Assembly (NCBI GenBank): GCA_029532415.1
Contig: JAQOTA010000015.1
Location: forward strand, 496,001-560,000
Direction: 5' to 3'
DNA length: 64,000 nt
Source: Marasmius tenuissimus
Taxonomy: Eukaryota; Basidiomycota; Agaricomycetes; Agaricales; Marasmiaceae
The notes under the pieces are model-generated. The model saw nothing but the letters and a program-made list of their open reading frames with translations. It did not search any database and was not told the DNA's origin. Made by a program: the position numbers and the translations under genes. Below are positions 55,791 through 64,000 of this stretch, piece after piece; the stretch's first letter is position 1, and every line of letters begins with the position of its first letter.

Positions 55791-58483
55791 TTAGGACGAA
55801 GACGGTAATGCCAGCGCAGGTGAAAGATCTATGTCGGTTTGATGTCTCAATTGTCCGCTTATTGCAACTACGGGGGCCTGCGCCTGACTATACACCTTTA
55901 AGCCCAGAAAAACCGAGTCTTCGTCAGAGAGCGGGTATACATCCTTCGAAGGAGCTGGTATGACCAGAGGCGGAGCCGGCGTTAGGACATCTGCAACTTT
56001 TGGCGGGTTTGGAAGCAGATGAAGGAGCCAATCAAGTCCGATAAGCATTAAAGCTATCTCCAGGTTTTTCGAGCGAAGGTAAGAGATCAAACGCCAGAAG
56101 AAACTGAAAATAAACCAATTTTTTGCTCTTCTCTCTACCTTTGCCTTTTCCTCGTGTTCTCGAGCGTTTTTTAAGGCTGCATCCCGTGCGCTCTTCTGGG
56201 CTTGTATATGAACGTATGCTTTTGCCTCAAGCTCGGCTATATCTTGCCCTGCGAGAATATCCAGTGAGGTCGGGAGGTTCAGCTTTTCCGACCTAAGACA
56301 ATTCAAGTTTGAGCAAGACTTGCGGGCGAAGGTACGTGGAGCCGGCTCACGAGATATCGAAGTCTGCGGGTACATTAATCGAGAATGCTGGGAAGAGAGA
56401 TTTGGGTACTACTCACTGAACACAATTGATTGACTTGTAGCCCTTTCGGTAAGTGTCCGCGCAAGTGTCCTTTTGTCCCAAGATGGTAGGGTAGCTTCGT
56501 AGTACCCCTGGAAATGGAGGCATCCACCGGATCAGTACAAGCACATCAATGCGATAGATAGACAGTAGAGTTCTCGCCTCTGTTCTATAGACTGTTCGAT
56601 CCAATCGAACCTGGCACCGGTATGTCAGCGTCATTTTCGGGGATTGAATACAAGCCATCTACGTACATGTACGACATATTCGCCGGACCAGAGGCTAGCC
56701 TCGAGGTTTACACTGCGAGCATACAACCTTGAATGGGACGACTGGGCTATGTAGTCCTTCTCGCCTTTCCTAAAGAGGACAAAATGGAATGTCCACTGAT
56801 ATCGCCCTGATATCTCAGTGAAATATCTGTCAGTTATCTGAGATAGGACAATAACGACAGGGGAAGGTTCCGCAAGGGCGAACGAGACTGACTCTGAGGT
56901 TAGCAGCCCAGAGCACAGTAGCGTAGTAATGCATACTCACAGGATACATCTCCGTAAGAGCATGCGGACGGGAATGGTCGTGTCTTCACATGGAGCCAGT
57001 GAGACGACATCACCCAAGAACTGTCAAAGAGCCGCGTCTTCTCGACCACATCCCAGCATTCCAGAAAGTCCTTGTCTTTTCGAGGTAAAGTCTAAGCACT
57101 GCCATGAAACCATAGGTTCAGACTACTCACATTCCATGATGAACTCTCCGTTGTCTCCAAATGAGTAATTGAATTTGGGAAGTGCCTCTAACCATTCAGG
57201 CGTCCATTCCTTTGACCCGTCGGACCAAGGGCCGTTCCACAAAGACATTCCCCAAGGATTCCGGATGATCACGAATCGTTTCCCCCTATGCTCGACCGCA
57301 CGTAGCACAGAATAACAATGGTCACCAAAAAGCCCTTGCAGATTGGGAGACGAATCTTCTCCCCTACGGGTTCGATCAAGGCTCCTGAAGACACAACCAA
57401 ACATACGATCGATGTTCGCCTTGAGCAGTTCATTATTCCAGAACGCCTCGGGGTCTAAAATGTCCTGCGGTGAAGAGTGAGACAAGGCCGGGCCACGGAA
57501 CTCGAAGATGCAAAAACCTTAGTAGGCACGAATGCCGACACACCGCTGGAGAAGGAAGTCAGCAAGAACTCCTGTTTATAAGATATGAAAGGTACGCCAC
57601 CCGGTCATGTCCTCAACGGCTTCACCAACTGCGCCTCCATACAATGCCGCGTAGCTCCCATGAAGCTTAGCGTAGGCCTTCTCGATGAGGGGTACCCAAG
57701 TCTCTCCATGGGTTCCTGAGCCTGCGAAGTAGAGACCCTTGCCGCTCTTCCTTGCGGACTCATTATACCTCTCCTTATCTAAGTGATAAATTTGCTTCTC
57801 CGCAGAGGTGAGTTCCTCGTATTTCGGTATGTGAGTATATAAGAGACTGAGAGATGGTAGAGAGTGAGAGTAAATGATACGTCGTGAATTATTGCAGAAA
57901 TAAGGAGGCGTACTCGTCAATTATGACTGTAACCCATGAGGTATCCCGAAAGAAAATGAACCCGTAAACACCGATTTCTTCGTCCCTTGCAACGCAAAAT
58001 CTGTAGGCTAGCCCACCCGCGGTACGGATAAGGGCAAGTGCAGCAATAAAATAGCAATCCCCGAGAGCTCCTTGCACGATATCATTGTAGCTAGCGTTCG
58101 GGATGAAAAATTGTGGATTTTCGAATATCTGAGTGACGCGTTGGACGTCAGAAGGCGCGTAGTTCGTGGTCGTGGACAAGCCGCTTAAGCATCGTTTTCT
58201 ATCGGTCTCGAGGTCGAAATCGTGGTCTCTGGGTGGAAGGTAATTACTGAGAGGGGGCTGAGTCGGAAAAGACAGGCTTTGCTCACCGGAACCTCCGATT
58301 CTGTTCTTTACACTCTCTGGCGATACGAGACACTTTCCGACGACACTCTTCGGTAGCCCTGTCCAGTTCTTGAGTCACAAAGACACCCGCATTTTCGAAA
58401 CTCTGGCCATACAACGGGGGGTCAGAGTGGGCCGGAGAGTTTGCCATAGCTGCATTGTAAGAGATTGGGTGGGGAGATGACAT
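55791..58483 (-). CDS. Calpain-type cysteine protease with a C-terminal hydrophobic region
   Basis: About eleven exons run from ATG 58483 to TAA 55791: 58483-58287, 58228-57914, 57846-57601, 57545-57518, 57464-57131, 57075-56941, 56887-56667, 56610-about 56578, 56507-56417, 56387-56351 and 56292-55791. The total is about 712 residues. The calpain core shows the catalytic Cys ([13 protein letters not shown]), His ([13 protein letters not shown]) and Asn (IIRNPWG), so it should be an active papain-like C2 protease; 'WVTVIIDE' and '[16 protein letters not shown]' are also typical. A domain-III-like part ('[20 protein letters not shown]') follows. The C-terminal exon has a charged helix, a hydrophobic stretch ('[19 protein letters not shown]') and '[10 protein letters not shown]'. 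The small exon at 56610 may use a GC donor. No calmodulin-like domain is present. Confidence 0.85.
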
Positions 58484-59771
58484 GGCTTGAGCGTTACGCT
58501 CAGAACGAGAGAAGATGCCCTTTTATGCTCATTTCTGGCGTCTATCCATAAAGTTCAGTGATATGCATCAACATCCAAGCCAGGCCCAAGCCAGACCTTA
58601 AATATTTGCGTTTGCATCGTGTACGGGACGAACGAAACGCGTAAGTCTGGCACATGGAGCCTGCGCCTTCTTCTAGGAATTCCATCTAGAGAGCAGACTC
58701 CCAGGCCCACAATACCAACTATCAGGCCTGCAAAGGCGACCAGACTCCAGGCGGGTATTTTGGCTGAACTGTGTACAAGAGACATAGGCATAGGAAGACG
58801 ACGAGGCCAACAAACAAATCGCTGATTTTTTGAACCCATTCTGTGCCTGCTGGAGGTAGAACAGTGGATTTTGAGCGCTTGAGCGAGTGAAACATATAGC
58901 GAGCGCATCGAAAGAAGATGAGATGGCAATCAGAGTCGCAATGTGGCAAGCGCAGGGTTAGGCACGTTCTATTTGCGTTTCGATGACGGGTTTGCACTGT
59001 GCAGGGCACTCGGTAACTACCGATGCTTACGTAGTCGCTTCCGAAGCTTTCAAGCGGATTGATTGGACTCCACCTTAACCAGCCTGTACCCAGCTCAATC
59101 TTCGTCTGTTTCCGTTTGTTTACGTTGAGATAGCATACTTATTCTATCGGTATCATACCCAGATCCTTTACCTTCCGCATTCTGAAACTTCTCACTTCTC
59201 CTCTGACTCAAGTTGTCCCAGAGCTCTGCGGTTATTGACGGCTATAGACGTCTCAAATTGAACCCAAGATCTGCTGTGAAACGGGAATTGACTTGCGGAG
59301 ACATCTGTCTCGCCTTGCCTCCGAGATACTCCAGTGTCTCATTGATGCTGGGAAATGAAACCGCAGTAACCTCCAGGGCCGTGGGATACTAACCGCTTGA
59401 GGAATGCTTCATTCGATTATTGCCTTTCCAAGGAACTTCGATACGAGTCCAATTCTAGTATGCCATACCTTCGCACTCGGGGGTAATACATGGAGAGTAA
59501 CGATTTGAAGGAAAGACACTTGTTTTTCGGCTCCATATACACGCCCAGCAAACCAGAATCAGGGTTTTTTGAAACCCTTGTGTCAGGAGAACCCCTGTTA
59601 TTTTTCTATTCTTTGTTGACATTTTTAGAGAAATCCCGCTGATCGATCAAACATGGAAAGCCTAGTTATAATCCACAACCACGCGCCTCACAAATCCGAC
59701 ATCCCCCCACCCAGAGTTCACTCGACCGCACACCTCTTCCCTCTCTCTCTTCCTCTACGTTGAGCCGCACT
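58484..59771. other. Divergent intergenic region between calpain and the hydrolase
   Basis: This 1.3-kb stretch separates two divergently transcribed genes and must hold both promoters. Minus-strand open frames at 58555-59009 contain hydrophobic stretches but no consistent gene model, so they are not called. Confidence 0.5.
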
Positions 59772-61078
59772 ATGCCTTCTATCAAAGTCAAATCGAGTAC
59801 CGGAAAAACAGAATTCAAGTACACCATCTCGACCCCTACAAATCCCAATGCGAAGTCAATAGACAAGAACCTCCCCACTATACTATTCATTCACGCCGTT
59901 TACCTCTCGCGCGACGTTTACCACTGTACGTTCTTTAGGTTTCTGGTCGTACTTGTCGTTTCTTCTCACCCTCTCTTCGGCAGTACAATTCGCCGACCCG
60001 CGAGTCCGGAGATTCAATTTGGTTGCCTTCGACCTTCGGGCTCATGGCGAGACATCAGGCGACAAGCTTCCTCAGGGCTACGGTCAGATAGAGGCAGCTG
60101 AAGACGTGACCAAATTAATGGTGAGCTCCCCCCCTCCATTTTTTCGTCGCCCTCAGACTCATGTAGCACCTCATCGCGTCTCCAGGACGCCCTCAAACTA
60201 CCGGCGTGTCATATTGTAGGGATGTCACTGGGCACGATCATCGCGTTGCAAATGGCTATTTCACACCCCGAGAAAGTCGCCTCCCTGTTCTTGATATCAC
60301 CCCTTGGCCTGGAAGAGGTAACATTCTGACTGTATAATTGACCCGTTCAACGTGTAACTGAAACTCGCGCATTTCTAGCCCGCAGATATCGCGGCCGGAA
60401 GACAGGAAATACATGACTGCTGGATTGAAGGGTTTCCTGACGGGAAGGTTGACGAAGCAGCTCTCTTGGACGCAGTGTACGGGGCTCTACAGCTTGCATT
60501 CAGCAACAAATCGTCGTCCCTCATCACCGCGTACGTCCCTTATCTCGCTCTACCGTAACCATCAGCTCAAGTACTCTTGTCATAAGCTTGGTCAAAACCA
60601 CATACCCTATGGCGAAGAAGAATTGGGGACCCAAGGATTTCCAGACATACCGAACCGCCACCTTGGATTTCTTCCTCAATAGGACCAGCCATACCAAAGA
60701 GACCCTTTCGCAGATCAAAGTTCCCGTCAAACTCATCCATGGGCTGGACGACGTCGCGTATCCTCCGGAATACACACTCGAGCAAGAGAAACTGATGAAA
60801 GACGCTGGTGTCGACGTCACACTCATCAAAATTCCCAACGCCCCGCATTTTGTTGTTGTTGACTATGGTGTCGAGTGAGTCGTGATCTGATTCAACTGGA
60901 GCATGGCTATGTTGGACTGACATTTTTTCCCAGAATGAATCAGGTCCTACATGATCACGTCGTCGGAGCTGTGAAAACCACCGTGCCACCGCAACCGAAA
61001 GATGCGGTCTCGCCGTGGGATGCCATACTCCGGAAGAACGGCTGGGTTCCTGGAGATGACTCTGACGAAGAAGACTGA
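59772..61078 (+). CDS. Alpha/beta-hydrolase fold protein
   Basis: Six exons (59772-59925, 59984-60120, 60186-60317, 60379-60530, 60587-60874, 60934-61078) join in phase to 335 residues. The nucleophile elbow GMSLG gives the catalytic Ser, in 'CHIVGMSLGTIIALQMAISH'. The oxyanion/first-strand part is 'PTILFIHAVYLSRDV'. The acid residue is likely the Asp in 'LIHGLDDVAYPPEY', and the base the His in 'IPNAPHFVVVDYG'. All three lie in the expected order. The family includes esterases, epoxide hydrolases and peroxidases; substrate cannot be told from sequence. There is no signal peptide, so it is probably cytosolic. The C-terminus is acidic (GDDSDEED). Confidence 0.85.
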
Positions 61079-61499
61079 AGCTCTCAGGCTCGCATCACGC
61101 TACACCTTGTCGCTGGTATACCTAGGAGGGGGACTTTGAAGTCAATGCCTTGTCTGTACTCGCATATCTATCATATCTATCTCTATCTCCATGTTTCCTG
61201 TATCTCTCGTCATGTACTCGCGGATCACTACATTTCTCATGTTGTACCTTGCGATTAGCCTTGAATTCTATGATTCAACCAGACCAGATCAGAAATTCGC
61301 ACTCGCCATGAGATCGTACATATTCGAGCCTGTGGCGTTCCTCCACAAAATCCAGGGGTAGGTATTCTCGCTTCGTATGATTGTTTTACAAGTTGAAGGG
61401 TATAATGGTTTACACGGCGGAGGTTTGAAGGGTCTGATGTTCCACAGGAATGTACTCGCAACTAACCTCCTTGGGATCTTTGATACTGCCCAAAAAGGC
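61079..61499. other. Short convergent intergenic region
   Basis: This holds the 3' ends of the hydrolase (+) and the RNase (-). Nothing else is recognised. Confidence 0.5.
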
Positions 61500-62091
61500 T
61501 CAGTCTCCTTGACAGGATACAAAGTTGTTTCCACTAGCGCCGGTGTGGGTGATGACACTGAGGGGATAGGAGAGGGTCAACCTTTGTCCCGGAACGTCCG
61601 CGAAGAAACGCAAAAACTCAGAAACTCACGCGCAATAGACACCGTTGTTTGAAAAGACCACACGATCAGCTCCTGGGCTTCCACCGTTGTAGGCTCCGCT
61701 TGGTAAGATAGGCCACTGACAGGGCGGTTCGATTAGTTATCCTACGAGTTATATAACGCCGACGTACCTCGTTGAACTGGGTTTCTCCTGTGCACCACAT
61801 GTTGAGACCCTCCCGATTATTGAAGGTGTGTGGGTAGCTGTCTGTCAATGCAAATGCAAATGGTGAGCTCGGCGATGGGATTTCATCCGTGAAAGGGGCC
61901 TGAAGTCACTTACTGCTGCCGATTGGGTTGTTGATGTGGGCGAAACCGTTGCTGGTGGCGGCCTTCACTACGGAGAGTGAGTACACGTTGCTGCCACAGG
62001 TGACGCTCCCTGCAGGCCATGCTCTGGGCTCTAGCGGGGTCGCGAGAGCGATTGAGAACGAAGCGAAGGCGAGGAGGGTAGTCTTGAACAT
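61500..62091 (-). CDS. Secreted guanyl-specific ribonuclease, RNase T1 (N1/T1) family
   Basis: Four exons (62091-61914, 61841-61768, 61715-61630, 61557-61500) join in phase to 131 residues. The ATG at 62091 starts a clear signal peptide (MFKTTLLAFASFSIALATPL), with a possible propeptide ending at 'EPRA'. The mature enzyme shows the family landmarks: 'YPHTFNNREGLNMWC' with the catalytic Glu in REG, 'SGAYNGGSPGADRVVFSNNG' with the catalytic Arg, and 'VITHTGASGNNFVSC' with the catalytic His. Cys residues are placed for disulphides. Such enzymes cut single-stranded RNA after guanosine outside the cell, for nutrient scavenging or defence. An upstream in-frame ATG at 62103 would add four residues. 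Confidence 0.9.
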
Positions 62092-62624
62092 GGTGCGTCC
62101 CAAAGTTTGGAGTCAATAGGTCGCTCTCTTTTATCTTCGCCCGTAACCTGCGACGAGGACTAAGAGCCGCTCTCGGCAGTTTCGTCCATATGGTATAGTA
62201 TTTGGAGACTGTCCAAGTATGGTCTCCGAATTTGCGACGTCGCGCTCAGAAGGCGGATGTGCCCATGTGCAGATATGACCCACATGCGTAAGGCGTATCC
62301 GAAGATAAAGTACGAAGTAGGTTGCAGCAGTGCTCTGGCATTGGCAGGGGAGTTCTCGGTCAGTGGAGGATGCTCGGTCCGCAGACATGTAGCGCAAGTA
62401 CCCAGTTGAACGTGTGCAGACCAGTGTAGAACATCGCATGTTGTCCAGGGAACCCACATGCTAATCGCCAAATACGGTCGTATTCGTCCTCTCTCGTGAC
62501 ATTATCATATCCAAGAACGTACACGTTCATTCATTTACGAATCGTTGGTGAGGCTTTGTAGGCCAATACAGATGGATAGATGCACATGCGAACCTAAATG
62601 GGTTCTGTCCCGATAGCCTGTTTC
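62092..62624. other. Intergenic region between RNase and uricase
   Basis: This is the promoter side of the minus-strand RNase and the 3' flank of uricase. No gene is seen. Confidence 0.5.
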
Positions 62625-64000
62625 TCACTTGCGCGATACAGTTGCTGTAATCAACCCGCTGGATAAATCAACAGAAGGGTCAGTATGCTAAGAACACAGG
62701 CGAAATCAGGATCGTACCTCGGTGCAGCGACTGGCATAAAAACCTCGGCCTTCGAACTACAAGGAATGCTTTATTAGTCTGGGTCAACAAGAGGCGATAA
62801 CTAGAAAGCAGATGTAGGGTAGCCTCTCAAAGGGTATCCTTTGAGAGGCCCCACATATAGACACGCCGAGCATTCCATAGCACCACAAAACGTGGACGGG
62901 GGACTGATAATAGATACGCACGGGGTCAGGTTGTCCACTCCAATGTACTTCATATCGACAGGAATGTAGTGCTTGTTCGGTAGAGCATATGAAACGGTCG
63001 CAACGCCAGCATGGTCGTGTACTATCTTCGTAGCCATTTTGTACAGAGTTGCCTATAAAGGAACAAGTGATAAGAATAGGGAAATGATAGCGATTGGGCG
63101 GATCGGTGATAGCTAAGATGAATGTACGGACCTGAACACTGGCGCTATCGTCTTCCGCGAAGATACCCAATGTGACCTTCCTAGTCTTCTCAGGAATACT
63201 CGTGTCCCAAATGGTACCCGCTTCTTGTCCTTCCGCCACAGGAATAGCAAAATCCAACTTGTCCTCGTTCTTAGGTGTTGGAAGGTCAATAGGAGCAAAT
63301 GTATAGCTGAGGTCAACGGAGGTCGAGAAGATTCGGTCGTCCACCTCAACCAAGGTTGTGTACTCGTCTCTGACAAAGTTGGTGAAAGCCGAGCCAGTGG
63401 ACTTCAAGACTGTGCGAGGATAAGTGTTGTTCAAGCGTGAGAGGTAGTGCTTGCCCACCGAGCAGGTCATTAATTCCAGCACTAACACGCCCAACAAGTT
63501 TGTCCTTTCCTCCAGATGCATCGACCTGTCGCCAGCGTCAGTTCCTCGACAAACTTGCATCTAGAATATGACTCACCTCCACTTTCACGGTTCTCTTCTC
63601 ATCACCATCTCTGAAGAACGAATGAGAGTGTTCCTTCGTTTCACTTCCGGTTTCTACCGGAATTCTCGACCATCTCAGCTGTTCGACCGTGATGAAGGCT
63701 TTATGAAGATGGGAATATTTTGAGACGAGATGAGTGCCGAGATGAAGTGCGAATCGTTCGGCGATAAGGATGTGTGGAGAAACTTTGGCCAGATCTTAAA
63801 AAAACCTTATAAGCAAGGCCTTCTAGCTCTGCATAGCGACGCACAATATGTTATGTTCTTCACTAAAGACAGATTTTAGCAAGATTTATTATCAAGAAAG
63901 ACGCGTGGACACGTACAAGAATCGGTTGCGACCACGACGGAGTTGTCTGCCTTGGTGTAGCTGAGAATAGGAATGAGAAATGAGATCGTTTCCTCCGTAT
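62625..64000 (-). CDS. Urate oxidase (uricase), 5' end beyond the window
   Basis: Eight exons are visible: 63960-63917, 63862-63845 (18 nt), 63794-63577, 63525-63459, 63409-63132, 63052-62922, 62756-62718 and 62658-62625. Together they encode about 275 residues, so only the first 20-40 residues should lie past position 64000; 63961-64000 is intron. Landmarks are 'YTKADNSVVVATDS', 'PHILIAERFALHLGTHLVSK', 'AFITVEQLRWSRI', 'STGSAFTNFVRDEYTTLVEV', 'RIFSTSVDLSYTF' and 'VSYALPNKHYIPVDMKYIGV'. The enzyme oxidises urate to 5-hydroxyisourate in purine breakdown, usually in peroxisomes. Here the C-terminus reads GLITATVSRK, which is not a canonical SKL-type peroxisome signal. Confidence 0.92.

Noticed and set aside
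58555..59009. Overlapping minus-strand frames with hydrophobic stretches
   Set aside because: The two frames overlap each other, no start plus splice pattern joins them, and the region must serve as a divergent promoter.
1..64000. CRISPR arrays, bacterial operons, rRNA or tRNA genes
   Set aside because: The sequence is eukaryotic with spliceosomal introns; I saw no regularly spaced direct repeats, no rRNA, and no convincing tRNA promoter boxes by eye. A tRNA scan was not possible.

Overview
The window looks like genomic DNA of a mushroom-forming basidiomycete (Agaricomycetes). The genes have many short introns (mostly 45-65 nt, GT-AG), and the window holds families typical of these genomes: Plavaka and Tnp2-type DNA transposons, a DUF6698-like gene, a KOW-repeat multicopy family, F-box proteins with an 'RRIPVELW' box, and an SRE1/URBS1-type two-finger GATA factor. 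All assignments come from reading the sequence and from memory of the families; no database search was run.

Positions 1-22 kb are a repeat-rich graveyard. In order: a decayed minus-strand Plavaka transposase (150-2995); a near-perfect 230-bp hairpin (3368-3598); a KOW/Spt5-like pseudogene carrying six in-frame stops and no frameshift that I can see (3882-7032); unrecognised minus-strand coding sequence with a Gly-rich tail (about 8.5-11.6 kb); a phosphatidylserine decarboxylase fragment (13.06-13.47 kb); a DUF6698-like gene broken by a 716-bp solo LTR (5-bp duplication) and carrying a 217-bp CACTA-type MITE in an intron (3-bp duplication); a decayed Tnp2 transposase (17.4-20.0 kb); a 626-bp inverted-repeat element; and the 3' end of a GH31 glucosidase gene holding an hAT-like MITE.

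Positions 22-43 kb hold a predicted 864-residue membrane protein with C-terminal repeats (22.7-25.5 kb) and two single-exon F-box paralogues of equal length (26.2-28.0 and 38.2-40.0 kb). Between the paralogues lies a nearly intact 7.4-kb DNA transposon (30112-37548) with 27-bp perfect terminal inverted repeats and a 7-bp target duplication. It carries a Tnp2-like transposase and two accessory genes, all on the minus strand; one TGA interrupts the transposase.

Positions 43-64 kb are gene-dense and look like normal host sequence: a stand-alone Aip3/Bud6 N-terminal-domain protein, ribosomal protein L37 with micro-exons, the iron-regulatory GATA factor, a pair of small secreted proteins, a HAUS6-like augmin subunit, a calpain, an alpha/beta hydrolase, a secreted RNase T1-family nuclease, and urate oxidase (its 5' end runs past the right edge). 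These genes do not form an obvious pathway cluster.

The most interesting structure is the 7.4-kb transposon: its transposase resembles CACTA/Tnp2 enzymes, but its ends (CCCAGTG...CACTGGG) and 7-bp duplication do not fit the CACTA rule of CACT(A/G) ends with 3-bp duplications.
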